Assembly (NCBI GenBank): GCA_028870845.1 | Contig: JAGWOR010000003.1 | Span: forward strand, 31,339 to 95,338 | DNA length: 64,000 bases | Direction: 5' to 3' | From: Gammaproteobacteria bacterium | GTDB taxonomy: Bacteria > Pseudomonadota > Gammaproteobacteria > Natronospirales > REEB76 | Shown here: positions 52,636-62,199 of the stretch, in pieces | How the letters are laid out: each line of letters begins with the position of its first letter | Position numbering within the stretch: position 1 is the stretch's first letter | Notes under the pieces: model-generated | What the model saw: only the letters and a program-made list of their open reading frames with translations | Database searches by the model: none | What the model was told of the DNA's origin: nothing | Made by a program: the position numbers and the translations under genes

Positions 52636-53973
52636 CTATCGCAGCGTTTGATCCGCCGCTGCTCCGGGCCGCAGCGGCCTGATCTTGACGCCCAAAACAC
52701 CATAGGTGATGAGCGACAGCAATACCGCGCCGCTTACATACAGCGCCGGGGCCATGGCATTACCCGTCAGCCCGATGATGGCGGTGATGAAGAACGGCGC
52801 CAGGCCGCCGAACAGCATCACGCTGAGATTGTATACAAGCGCCACCCCCGTGGCGCGTACCCCCATGGGCACGGCCTCGGTCACGGCAGTGGGGAACGGG
52901 CCCCACAGGAATGCGATGCATATGGTGGCGGCGCACTGCAACAGCAGATAATTGCCGAAGCCGGGCGCGCGCAGCACCCAGGCGGTCAGCACCAGACTTA
53001 CCAGGGCGTAGGCCAGCATGGCGCTCACCAGCATGCGTTTGCGGCCCCAAAGATCGGACCACAGCCCGGTGAGTGGGCACAGCAGGGTCAGCATCAGGCC
53101 GCACAGCATGGTGGGCAGCGCCGCCTGAGCCAGCGTCAGATGCAGTTGCCGCACGGCGAAAATCGGCATATAGATGAAGGTCACATAAAAGGCCGCGGTT
53201 GCCGACACCGTCAGACCAAAACCGCTCACCAAGCTGGTGCGCGCCCGCACCAGACCATTGCCGAGGGCGGCCGCATCGGCCTTGGGATGGTGTTGCAGGT
53301 AGGTGGCGAACGCCGGCGATTCCTGCAGGCGCTGGCGGATGTAGAAACCCACCGGTCCCACCAGGATTCCCAGCAGAAACGGCAGTCGCCACCCCCAGCT
53401 TTGCAGATGCCCCGGCGACAGCCAGTTGCTCAGGGTATACACCGACAAACCCGCCAGCGTCACCGCCAGCGACTGCGAACACATCTGGAAACTGCCGTAG
53501 AAGCCTTTGTGTCCGGCGGGTGCGTACTCCACCAACAGCGCGGTGGCACTGGAGAATTCACCGCCGGCCGAGAATCCCTGGAGGATGCGTGCCAGCACCA
53601 CCAGCAGTGGCGCCAGCATGCCGATGCGCTGATACCCGGGAATCAGGCCCAGACACGCGGTGGCCGCGGCCATCAGCAACACCATCACCGCCAGCGCCCG
53701 TTTGCGCCCCAGGCGGTCGGCGTACACGCCGAACACGATGCCGCCAATGGGTCTGAAGAAAAATGCCGCGCCCAGGGTCGCGGTGCCCAACAGCAGCGAT
53801 CCGGTATGCGAGCTCACCGGGAAAAACTCGCGGGCGATCACCAGGGTGAAAAGCCCGAACAGGGTGAAATCAAACCATTCAAAGGCATTGCCGATAGTGG
53901 AGGCGACGATCACCCTGCGATGCAGCGCCGCCGAAGTCACGGCGGCAGGCGCATGCTCAGCCGGTTCGCTCAT
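52636..53973 (-). CDS. MFS transporter, metabolite:H+ symporter (ProP/ShiA-like) type
   Basis: 445 residues with about twelve helices. MHS-family features: SAALHRRVIVASTIGNAFEWFDFTLFG start, FFRPIGGIVFGVYADRLGRKRAL loop between helices 2 and 3, and GFSAGGEFSSATALLVEYAPAGHKGFYGS in helices 4-5. Relatives take up proline/betaine, shikimate, alpha-ketoglutarate or other organic acids with protons. Which one is not readable. Confidence 0.9.
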   Translation of the reverse strand: MSEPAEHAPAAVTSAALHRRVIVASTIGNAFEWFDFTLFGLFTLVIAREFFPVSSHTGSLLLGTATLGAAFFFRPIGGIVFGVYADRLGRKRALAVMVLLMAAATACLGLIPGYQRIGMLAPLLVVLARILQGFSAGGEFSSATALLVEYAPAGHKGFYGSFQMCSQSLAVTLAGLSVYTLSNWLSPGHLQSWGWRLPFLLGILVGPVGFYIRQRLQESPAFATYLQHHPKADAAALGNGLVRARTSLVSGFGLTVSATAAFYVTFIYMPIFAVRQLHLTLAQAALPTMLCGLMLTLLCPLTGLWSDLWGRKRMLVSAMLAYALVSLVLTAWVLRAPGFGNYLLLQCAATICIAFLWGPFPTAVTEAVPMGVRATGVALVYNLSVMLFGGLAPFFITAIIGLTGNAMAPALYVSGAVLLSLITYGVLGVKIRPLRPGAAADQTLR

Positions 53974-54446
53974 AGCCGCACCTCGATGTGTTCACCCTCA
54001 ATGAGCCGCGGCACTATTCCTGATTACGAGTCGACCGCCGGCCATTCCCGCGACTGAATATGGCTGGCTTCACAAGCAGTGTGGTTCTTGCTGACTTCAT
54101 GAGCCGTCCCGGCGCCATTCAGTCTGGATTGGAATCCAGGGCTAATACCGCAAACCGCACTCGCGTATGAACTACAAGCGCGCCGTAATCTACCCCTGGA
54201 GCAGATCCATGCGCTACCATACGGGAACCATTGGAAACCCGGGCGATCATAGCACTGTTTTCAGGGTTGGCTCTGAACGCGTTTCCGCAACCTTAATTCT
54301 AACTGCGATGATGACCGGCGAATTGCATGCAGGTCAGTGCTGTAACAGCGTCGCGCATGCAAGGATCTAATGCCTGGCCAAGACTAACCACGGATCGGTC
54401 TACGAATCCCCTATTGGCGACTCAATAGTCTGAAGGAGTGACCGAG
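53974..54446. other. Intergenic region without a recognised gene
   Basis: About 470 bases between the divergent MFS and BNR-protein genes. A 67-codon open frame at 54167-54370 has no ribosome site, family resemblance or signal peptide and is not called. A small CTATTG/CAATAG stem (54411-54416, 54423-54428) lies just before the AGGAG ribosome site of the BNR gene. No tRNA or riboswitch pattern was recognised. Confidence 0.5.
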
Positions 54447-57400
54447 ATGAATACCCAGATGTTCATGAAGTGGTTTGCCGTGCTGTTGCTGCTGGCGATC
54501 GCCGGCGTGCAACCTGCTTATGCTGCCGGCAATACCACGGCCGTGGAGCCAAAATCCAGCGAACTGAAATCCATGCGCTTCCGCTTCGTGGGACCTGATC
54601 GCGGCAATCGCGCCAGCGCCGTGGCCGGCGTTCCCGGCAATCCGAATGTGTATTACATCGGCGCCGCCTCCGGCGGTGTGTGGAAATCCAGCGATGGCGG
54701 TTACAGCTTCAAACCGGTTTTCGACAAGCAGCCGGTGCAGTCCATCGGCGCCCTGGCGGTGGATCCCAGCCGGCCTTCGGTAATTTGGGTCGGTACCGGC
54801 GAATCCTGGGTGATTCGCAATGGCATCACCCCGGGCGATGGTGTTTACAAGTCGAGTGACGGCGGCCGCAGCTGGACCCACATGGGCTTGACCGACACCG
54901 GACTGATCGCCCGCATCACGATCAACCCACACGATTCGAAAAATGTGTTCGTGTGCGCCATGGGCACTGGCACGCGGGCTGAAAATTCACGCGGCGTGTG
55001 GCGCACCGACGACGGCGGCAGGACCTGGAAACACGTGCTGTTTGTCAACGGCAACACCGGCTGTTCCGGCATGGCCATGGATCCGCACGATCCGCACATT
55101 CTGTTCGCCGGCATGTGGCAATGGCAAATACGCCCCTGGGCAATGACCAGTGGCGGAGCGGACAGCGGCATTTATGTCACCCATGACGGCGGCCACAGCT
55201 GGAAGCAAATCAAGCAGCATGGACTGCCGCATCCGCCCATGGGCAAAATCGACGTGGCCATTGCACCATCCGATCCCGAGCGCGTTTACGCGCTCATCGA
55301 AACCGCGCAACAGGGCTCACTGTGGCGTTCCGATGACGGCGGCAAGCACTGGCATGCGCAAAACTACAGCCGGCTGCTGACGGAACGCGCCGGCTACAGC
55401 GTCCGGCTCGCGGTTTCCCCCACCGATGAAGACAAGCTTTACGTCGCCAGCAACGGTTTCTATGTGTCCGGCGACGGCGGCATGACCTTCCAGAAAGTCA
55501 ATTGGGGCGGCGACAACCACGATATCTGGATCGATGCAAACAATCCGCAGCGCATGATGATCAGCGACGACGGCGGGGCCGAGATCAGCACCACCGGCGG
55601 CCGCTACTGGCATCACGTGTCGCTGCCCATCGGCCAGCTGTATCACGTGGCAGTCGACAACCAGGTGCCGTATTTTGTTTATCTCAACATGCAGGACGAC
55701 GATGCGGAAAGGGGGCCGGTGTATCCGGCCTCCACACCCATGCTGGGTGGCGAGGGCGGACCGCTGTACGAAGGCAATCAAAGCCGCGGCTGGCAGGAGC
55801 CGTTGGGCGGCTGTGAATCCGGCTTCACCTACCCGGACCCCAGTGACGCCGACATCATCTGGAGCACCTGTTACGGCAATGAGGTCACCCGCCTGGACAC
55901 CAAGGTGGGTTACCCGCGGGCGGTGAGCCCCTGGCCCATGCACTCGCTGGATTCACCCCCGGAGCACCTGAAATACCGCTGCCACTGGACACCGCCCCTG
56001 GCAATCGACCCGTTCGACCACAACAGCGTGTACTACGGCTGCCAGGTGATTTTCAAAACCAGCGATGGCGGCCAGAGCTGGAAGGTGATCAGCCCCGACC
56101 TTTCAACACACAATCCCAAATATCTGGTGCCCTCGGGTGGAATCCCGGATAAGGGCAAGATGCGCCGGCAGGATAATCTGGGGCAGTTCTACGGCGAGGT
56201 GGTCTACGCCATCGCACCGTCATCCGTTCAAAAAGGCCTGATCTGGGCGGGTACCAACGATGGCCAGGTATGGCTGACGCGCGACGGCGGCGGTCACTGG
56301 ACCAATGTCACCAAAAACATTCCCGACCTGCCGCCTTGGGGTGCGGTCAGCCGCATCGAAGCCTCGCATTTCAAAGCCGGCACGGCTTACATCGCGGTGG
56401 ATCTCGCACTCATGGGGAATACCAAGCCGTACATTTATAAGACCACGGACTATGGCGGCAGCTGGAAGCTTATCGTGCACGGCATTCCCGTAAGCCCCAC
56501 CAGCGATGTGAGTTCGGTGGCCCAGGATCCATACAGCCCGAATCTGCTGTTCGCCGGCACCGGCAATGCGCTGTATGTTTCGTTCGATGCGGGCGGCAAC
56601 TGGACGCCGTTACAAATGGGTCTGCCGCATGCGCCGGTCTCCTGGGAGACCGTGCAGAAGCAGTTTCACGACCTGGTGGTTGCCACCTATGGGCGCGGTG
56701 TCTATGTGCTGGAAGACATCACCCCGCTGGAACAGCTGGCGGAGAGCAGCGCCCATGGGCCGGTAACGGTATTCACGGCCCGGCCGGCGTACCGTTTTTT
56801 CCGCGGCGCCCACGCCTTCATAGATTTCTGGCTGAACTCGGTACCCAAGGTAAAACTTTCCGCCGAGGATAAGGACAATGAGAAAAAAGCCGAGATGCTG
56901 AAGCGCACGGCGGGCATCCAGGTCGAGATACTGGATTCCGAAGGCCACGTGGTACGCAAGCTCAAGCTCCTGGCCCCCAAAAAGCCCGGGCTCAACCCCA
57001 AATACAAATATGGACAGTGGGCCCGTGATCCGGATGCCAGCGTGCATCCCGGCGTCAATCGCGTGTACTGGGATTTGCGCTACGCGCCGCCGAAACTCAT
57101 CCAGCTGCGCACCACACCGCCAACCAATCCGCGGGTCTGGGACGAGTTGCGTTTCCTGGGCAAGGATTCGCGTCCCGTCACCCACTGGGGCATTGAGGAG
57201 GCGCAAGTGGGTCCGCTGGTGGCGCCCGGCACCTACAGCGCGCGGGTAACCATCGGCGGCAAAAGCTACAGCCAGGCATTTCAGGTGCTGGCAAGCCCGC
57301 GTTCACCGTCAACTCCCGCGCAGACCGCGGCCAGGGTCAAGCTGCTGCTGCATGTGCGGGATGACATTTCCAGCGTATCCGCCATGGTGAATCAGGCCGA

Positions 57401-57866
57401 ATGGCTGCGAAAACAGTTGCAGACGCAGCAGGCCATGCTGAAGGCCGACAAGCAAACCAGCCACAGCAAAACCCTGCAGGCCATCAAGGATATGAACAAC
57501 AAAATCCAGGATCTGGAAAACATGCTGCTGTCGCCGGAGCTGGCCAACAGTGATGAAAAAACCTACCTGGCGCCCTACAGCCTGTACCTGCACCTGATCT
57601 GGCTGAATGGTGAACTGGGTACCGGTGCCGGCGATGTCTACGGCGACCCGGGCTACCCTCCGACCGATGCCAGTATCCAGGTTCTCAACCTGCTCGACCA
57701 GAAACTGAACGCCGCCAAGGCCCAGTATCACGATCTCATGCAGCGGGAACTGCCTGAGTTCAATCGCATGCTGGTGCAGGAAAACATTTTGCCACTGGTT
57801 GCCGATGCCGGTACACGTAGCGAAGTACCTGCACTGTCACCGGCGGGATCCCTGCAGTCGGGGTAA
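54447..57866 (+). CDS. Large secreted BNR/Asp-box (sortilin VPS10-like) propeller protein
   Basis: 1139 residues from the ATG at 54447 (AGGAG 8 bases upstream; a GTG three codons earlier is less likely). A signal peptide ends AYAAG near residue 28. About eleven Asp-box repeats follow, such as SSDGGRSW, TDDGGRTW, THDGGHSW, SDDGGKHW, SDGGQSW and RDGGGHW, forming one or two beta-propellers through about residue 760. A charged region (780-960) and a helical C-terminus (about 960-1110) follow. Relatives are annotated as glycosyl hydrolases or sortilin-like proteins without proved activity. No sialidase residues can be assigned. Confidence 0.85.
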   Translation: MNTQMFMKWFAVLLLLAIAGVQPAYAAGNTTAVEPKSSELKSMRFRFVGPDRGNRASAVAGVPGNPNVYYIGAASGGVWKSSDGGYSFKPVFDKQPVQSIGALAVDPSRPSVIWVGTGESWVIRNGITPGDGVYKSSDGGRSWTHMGLTDTGLIARITINPHDSKNVFVCAMGTGTRAENSRGVWRTDDGGRTWKHVLFVNGNTGCSGMAMDPHDPHILFAGMWQWQIRPWAMTSGGADSGIYVTHDGGHSWKQIKQHGLPHPPMGKIDVAIAPSDPERVYALIETAQQGSLWRSDDGGKHWHAQNYSRLLTERAGYSVRLAVSPTDEDKLYVASNGFYVSGDGGMTFQKVNWGGDNHDIWIDANNPQRMMISDDGGAEISTTGGRYWHHVSLPIGQLYHVAVDNQVPYFVYLNMQDDDAERGPVYPASTPMLGGEGGPLYEGNQSRGWQEPLGGCESGFTYPDPSDADIIWSTCYGNEVTRLDTKVGYPRAVSPWPMHSLDSPPEHLKYRCHWTPPLAIDPFDHNSVYYGCQVIFKTSDGGQSWKVISPDLSTHNPKYLVPSGGIPDKGKMRRQDNLGQFYGEVVYAIAPSSVQKGLIWAGTNDGQVWLTRDGGGHWTNVTKNIPDLPPWGAVSRIEASHFKAGTAYIAVDLALMGNTKPYIYKTTDYGGSWKLIVHGIPVSPTSDVSSVAQDPYSPNLLFAGTGNALYVSFDAGGNWTPLQMGLPHAPVSWETVQKQFHDLVVATYGRGVYVLEDITPLEQLAESSAHGPVTVFTARPAYRFFRGAHAFIDFWLNSVPKVKLSAEDKDNEKKAEMLKRTAGIQVEILDSEGHVVRKLKLLAPKKPGLNPKYKYGQWARDPDASVHPGVNRVYWDLRYAPPKLIQLRTTPPTNPRVWDELRFLGKDSRPVTHWGIEEAQVGPLVAPGTYSARVTIGGKSYSQAFQVLASPRSPSTPAQTAARVKLLLHVRDDISSVSAMVNQAEWLRKQLQTQQAMLKADKQTSHSKTLQAIKDMNNKIQDLENMLLSPELANSDEKTYLAPYSLYLHLIWLNGELGTGAGDVYGDPGYPPTDASIQVLNLLDQKLNAAKAQYHDLMQRELPEFNRMLVQENILPLVADAGTRSEVPALSPAGSLQSG

Positions 57867-57885
57867 CGGACGGGTAAGCACGAAA

Positions 57886-57915
57886 CTGCCGGGCAACAGG
57901 GCCGTTGCCCGGCAG
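57886..57915. terminator. Terminator hairpin between convergent genes
   Basis: A perfect 12-base stem CTGCCGGGCAAC (57886-57897) / GTTGCCCGGCAG (57904-57915) with a six-base loop, 20 bases after the BNR gene stop. On the minus strand it is followed by TTTCG, on the plus strand by GTGTGGG, so it is a better terminator for the methyltransferase gene but likely serves both. Confidence 0.65.
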
Positions 57916-57962
57916 GTGTGGGCGATGGAATCTTGCGCCATGACTGCGGCCGTATGCGGGGT

Positions 57963-58796
57963 TTACATTTCGGGTTTTAAGCCCGTGACCACCGGTACCT
58001 GCCATACGGCATAGCCCTGCGGATTGCGGATGCAGTCGGCCACTTCCGTGAACCCGGCGTAGGCCTCGTCAGCGGGCATGCCGGTTACCTGGGCCACGGT
58101 TTTGGCATAACCGTCGCGCCAGGATTCGAAGATGCGCGCCATGGTGTGGCGCGGAACCCGCAGGCTGTCCACGGTGATGTAGTGCACCGCCAATTCGCGG
58201 ATGCCGCGCACCTGCAGTTCCGTCCAGGTGCGCCTGCCGATGCGCGGATCCACCTGCATGGCGGTGACGAAACCGGCCATGGCGCGCTGCCAGAATCCGT
58301 CCAGTTCATGGCGGGTCGGGTAGGCATGGATCATGCCGTAGTCTTCCACCAGCAGATGCAAGCGCCCGCCGGGCCGCGTCACCCGGATGAGCTCGGCGAT
58401 TACGCGTTGCGGCTCCGGAACCGACTGCAGCATATGGCGGCAGGTGACAAAATCGAAACCTGCATCGGGAAAATCCAGGGCAAAGGCATCGCCGGTTTTG
58501 AACTCCAGGCGTGGCGCCAGGCGCGCATGCTGTTGACGCGCATGGGCCACCAGCTGCGGCAGGATTTCGACGCCCAGCAAGCTGGCCTGGGGCAGGAATT
58601 CAGCCAGCCGGGCGGTGAACTCTCCGGTGCCGGAACCCACGTCCAGCACTTCTGCGGCTTCCGGCAAGCGGTAACTCGAGATCAACTGGCGCTCCTGGGG
58701 CCAGACGGCTTCGGTCTGGGCCGCCAGGGTGCGCACCATGGACTCGTCGCTCATGTGCTGTTTTTGCGGGTTCAGGTCGGTGGTCATGCTGGACAT
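57963..58796 (-). CDS. Class I SAM-dependent methyltransferase
   Basis: 277 residues (start may be at codon 4). Motif I is VLDVGSGTGEFTARLAEFLP (about 55-74), then LLGVEILP (acidic end of strand 2), GDAFALDFPDAGFDFVTCRHML (motif region 4) and RVIAELIRVTRPGGRLHLLVED. This is a Rossmann-fold methyltransferase of the UbiE/Methyltransf_25 type; the substrate is not indicated. It is divergent from the APC permease gene and convergent with the BNR gene. Confidence 0.88.
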   Translation of the reverse strand: MSSMTTDLNPQKQHMSDESMVRTLAAQTEAVWPQERQLISSYRLPEAAEVLDVGSGTGEFTARLAEFLPQASLLGVEILPQLVAHARQQHARLAPRLEFKTGDAFALDFPDAGFDFVTCRHMLQSVPEPQRVIAELIRVTRPGGRLHLLVEDYGMIHAYPTRHELDGFWQRAMAGFVTAMQVDPRIGRRTWTELQVRGIRELAVHYITVDSLRVPRHTMARIFESWRDGYAKTVAQVTGMPADEAYAGFTEVADCIRNPQGYAVWQVPVVTGLKPEM

Positions 58797-58907
58797 CCGT
58801 AAGCTATGGCGGCTGGATTATAAGGAGTCTGCGCTTGCGCCGCCGCACGCGGTTGGTTAGCCTCTGCCGTCCTTCCTCTCGATCCAAATCCCCATAAGGA
58901 GCACACC

Positions 58908-60512
58908 GTGGCCCAGGGTAAATTGCGCAAAGATGCGGGTCTGGTGGGCCTGCTGTTTGTCGGCGTGAGCACCATGATCGGCTCCGGCTGGCTGCTGGGT
59001 CCCATGCACTCGGCGCGGGACGCGGGCCCACTCAGCATCGGCTCCTGGGCCATCGCCGCCCTGGTGGTGGGACTCATCGCCCTGGTGTATGCGGAACTCG
59101 GCCCGCTGTTCACCCGCAGCGGCGGCCTCATGTACATGAGCCTCATCACCCACGGGCGCCTGGTGGGGCGCATCTGGAGCTGGATTTTGTTCCTGGCCTA
59201 CGTTTCCATCGCGCCGGTGGAAGCCATGGCGGTGGTGACCTACGCCAACAACTACTCGCCGGTGGCCATGGTGCACCCGCAGACCCAGCTGCTCACCGCC
59301 ATGGGTGTATTGGTGGCGGTAGCTGTGCTGGCTCTGCTGACTGCGCTCAATTTTCTGGTGCTGCGCCTGATCCTGCTGCTCAACACCCTGGCCACCTGGA
59401 TCAAGGTGTGCGCACCCATCGGCACCATCATCGTGCTGCTAATCTATTCGCATCATCCGGAAAATCTTGCGGTGGCGGCGCATGCCAGCGGCAACGTGGC
59501 CAACATGCTTACCGCCATCTCCACCGCCGGGGTATTCTTCTCGCTGTTCGGATTCACCCAGGCCATCCAGCTGGCCGGTGAAACCGAGAATCCGGCGCGC
59601 AACATCCCCATCGCGGTTATCGGCACCATCATCATCGGCGCGCTGATTTTCGTGCTGGTGCAGTATGCGTTCGTCACCGCGATCCCGCCGGACATCCTCG
59701 CCAAGGGCGGGTGGAGCGGCCTGAGTTTCAAGGGTGCCGCCGGCCCCATGGCCGGTCTGGCCATGACCCTGGGCGCGTCCTTCTGGGCCCTGGCGCTGTA
59801 CGCCGACGCCATCATCTCACCGGCGTTTTGCGGCTATATATGGTCCACGGCCACGGCACGCATGCTCATGGCGTCTGCGGATGAGAAATTCGCCTCCTCC
59901 GGCATGATGAAGATCAACCGCCACGGCGTGCCGTGGGTGGCGCTGATCGTGAGCTTTTGCGTCGGCCTGCTGTTTTTCTTCCCGTTTCCGTCCTGGCAAA
60001 AACTGGTGGACTACGCCTCCTCCGCAACGGTGCTGTCCTACGGACTGGGCTGCGTGGTGCTGTTGCAGATGCGGCGCGTGATGCCGAAACTGAAACGCCC
60101 GTTCCGGCTGTGGCAGGCCTGGGTGATCGCGCCGCTGGCGTTCATCGCCTCGAATTTCATACTGTTCTGGGCGGGTTTCACCACCATGAGTTTCCTGTTC
60201 GCGATCCTGATCGCCGCCCTGGCCGTGTACCTGGTGTTCAACAGCGGCGAGGGCACGCGCGACTGGCGGCACGCGCTGTGGCTGATTCCATACTTCGGCG
60301 GCATGTGGTTCCTGGGCTGGATCGGCCCCCAGTCCATGGGCGGCAAGAACTGGCTTAACATCTATTGGGACATGCTGGCGGTGGCGGTCCTGAGCCTGGT
60401 GATCCTGTACATCGCCCTCAACACCAGCGTCAGTGCCGAGCGCTCGGAAGCCTATTACGCCAAGGTGGTGGAAGCCGGCGAATCCGGAAGCATGGAAGTG
60501 CTGCCGGATTGA
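58908..60512 (+). CDS. APC-family amino acid/amine permease
   Basis: 534 residues starting with GTG at 58908; AAGGAG lies upstream (58896-58901). About twelve helices; the first, GLLFVGVSTMIGSGWLLGP, carries the Gly-rich unwound helix of APC transporters, and ETENPARNIPIAVIG is the conserved loop after helix 6. Relatives take up amino acids or aromatic/amine compounds by proton symport; the specificity is not readable. It is convergent with the GT39 gene. Confidence 0.9.
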   Translation: MAQGKLRKDAGLVGLLFVGVSTMIGSGWLLGPMHSARDAGPLSIGSWAIAALVVGLIALVYAELGPLFTRSGGLMYMSLITHGRLVGRIWSWILFLAYVSIAPVEAMAVVTYANNYSPVAMVHPQTQLLTAMGVLVAVAVLALLTALNFLVLRLILLLNTLATWIKVCAPIGTIIVLLIYSHHPENLAVAAHASGNVANMLTAISTAGVFFSLFGFTQAIQLAGETENPARNIPIAVIGTIIIGALIFVLVQYAFVTAIPPDILAKGGWSGLSFKGAAGPMAGLAMTLGASFWALALYADAIISPAFCGYIWSTATARMLMASADEKFASSGMMKINRHGVPWVALIVSFCVGLLFFFPFPSWQKLVDYASSATVLSYGLGCVVLLQMRRVMPKLKRPFRLWQAWVIAPLAFIASNFILFWAGFTTMSFLFAILIAALAVYLVFNSGEGTRDWRHALWLIPYFGGMWFLGWIGPQSMGGKNWLNIYWDMLAVAVLSLVILYIALNTSVSAERSEAYYAKVVEAGESGSMEVLPD

Positions 60513-60549
60513 AAACCGTGCCGCGCCGAACACCGCCGGGTGCAAGCTA

Positions 60550-62169
60550 TCAATCGGTGTCGAACTGCTGCCACCAGTGACTGGGCGCCGGTTGCGGCGT
60601 TGCGGGCAGCGGCAAGCCCATGGCTTTCGGCATCACCCGGTACAGCACCATGGGATCCTCGGCTTTCACCTTGAGCACCTGCTGGAAATACGGCGCCTGC
60701 GGCACCGGCAGGAACGACAGATCTTCCGGCTGGCCGCCGCCGGGCAGGTACTTGGTATCCACCAGGATGTAATCCCCGGAGTTGATTTTGCCGGCGTGAA
60801 TTTCCGCATACAGCTGGCGGCTGGAACGCACGTAAGCCATGGGCGCGCCCAGCACGTACAGGGTCATGGGCCGCGGCCATTGGAAACTCACCAGCTTGCC
60901 GGGCGCCGCGGTCACGCTGGCACGGATTTTCTCAAAACCCGCGAGCCCGCCGATGCGCCGGTCATGGAACGGCAGCCAGGCGATTACCAGCACGCCAAAC
61001 AGCAGAACCAGTCCCGCTGCCCAAGCCTGTAGCACCGCCCACAACCGGCCGCTCCAGCGGCCGCCAAACAGCTGCGGCACCGCCGCCAGCGCCAACAACC
61101 CCATGGCCGGGGCCGCCGGCAGGATGTATTTGCTCTGTTTGGATGCCGACACGGTGAAAAATACCAGCGTCCACAGCGCCCACACCAGCAGCAGCCGCCA
61201 GCGGAATTCGCGCAGGTGACGCACGCCGAAGTAGATGCCGAAGGGCAGCAGCAGCGACAGCGGGAACAAATCCCCCCACAGGGTCTGGGCGTACATCCAC
61301 CAGGGCTGCAGATGGTCGAAGCCCACCAGGAAGCGGGTGAAGTTCTGGTACACCAGCACTGCGCGCACGAATTCCCAGTTCACCTTCAGGCCGGCGGCGA
61401 TGTACCAGGGCACGATGCCGGTGAAGGCCAGCGCCAGTCCGCGCAACGGCGCCATCCGCCAACCCTCCCTGAATATGCGCGAGAGGCGCATACCCAGGTT
61501 GCCGCCAGCCTGCACCACCGGCTGGGGATTCACAAAGGCGGCGATGCTGATCTCGATAGCCATGGCCGGCAGGGTGATGGCCAGACCCACCGGGCCCTTG
61601 GCGGCCGTGGCCAGCAGCACCCCCAGCCACAGTTCCCAGGGAAAACCACGGCGCATGGGATCGGTGCGCAGGCGCACGAAGCCGCTGAACGCCACCAGCG
61701 TCCCCAGGATCAGCAAGCTGTCCGATTGGGCGGTGAAAAAATTGTAGAGAATCGCTGGCAAGGCTACTGCGGTGAGTGCCAGCAGCCAGCGCGGCCATTG
61801 CGGAAACAGGTCCTTTTGCAGGCGTGCCAGCCACCACACCCACAACAGCAGGCCAAGGTAGCCGGGCAAACGGATAGCCGCCAACAGCGGCAGGCCCATG
61901 AGGGTGCCGGCGATTCCCAGCCAGAAATACAGCGGCGGATACTCGATGTAGGGCACGCCGTTCTTGATGGGAATCAGCCATTCACCCCGCGCCAGCATCT
62001 CGCGCACTGCTTCCGCGAAACGCGGTTCCATGGAAGGAATCGGTCCGTGATTGAACAGCGACACGGTGAAGATCGCTGCCAGCACTACCAGCAGCCAGGC
62101 CAGTGGATTGTATTTCTCCCAAGACTGCATGATTGGCGCAGATCCAGGCAAGCAGAAGGCGGCCATCAT
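60550..62169 (-). CDS. GT39/ArnT-like membrane glycosyltransferase
   Basis: 539 residues; start may be codon 14 (62130), where the more usual MQSWEKYNPLAWLLVV begins. About ten helices. The first periplasmic loop has PSMEPRFAEAVREML followed by EYPPLYFWLGI, matching the acidic loop and EYPP motif of the dolichyl-phosphate-mannose mannosyltransferase/ArnT family. These enzymes transfer sugars from polyprenyl phosphate to lipid A, lipids or proteins at the periplasmic face. Divergent from rlmJ with only about 30 bases between the annotated starts. Confidence 0.88.
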   Translation of the reverse strand: MMAAFCLPGSAPIMQSWEKYNPLAWLLVVLAAIFTVSLFNHGPIPSMEPRFAEAVREMLARGEWLIPIKNGVPYIEYPPLYFWLGIAGTLMGLPLLAAIRLPGYLGLLLWVWWLARLQKDLFPQWPRWLLALTAVALPAILYNFFTAQSDSLLILGTLVAFSGFVRLRTDPMRRGFPWELWLGVLLATAAKGPVGLAITLPAMAIEISIAAFVNPQPVVQAGGNLGMRLSRIFREGWRMAPLRGLALAFTGIVPWYIAAGLKVNWEFVRAVLVYQNFTRFLVGFDHLQPWWMYAQTLWGDLFPLSLLLPFGIYFGVRHLREFRWRLLLVWALWTLVFFTVSASKQSKYILPAAPAMGLLALAAVPQLFGGRWSGRLWAVLQAWAAGLVLLFGVLVIAWLPFHDRRIGGLAGFEKIRASVTAAPGKLVSFQWPRPMTLYVLGAPMAYVRSSRQLYAEIHAGKINSGDYILVDTKYLPGGGQPEDLSFLPVPQAPYFQQVLKVKAEDPMVLYRVMPKAMGLPLPATPQPAPSHWWQQFDTD

Positions 62170-62199
62170 AGCAAGACTTATTCATGCGAAGATGCCTGC

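Noticed and set aside
52648..54057. 469-codon open frame on the plus strand across the MFS transporter
   Set aside because: Gln/His/Arg-rich shadow of a clear twelve-helix transporter; no ribosome site or family.
54167..54370. 67-codon open frame in the gap before the BNR gene
   Set aside because: No ribosome site, signal peptide, membrane helix or known resemblance.
61216..62199. N-terminal extension of the rlmJ frame over the glycosyltransferase gene
   Set aside because: RlmJ proteins begin MNYRHEFHAGNFAD; the extension is antisense to a supported membrane enzyme.
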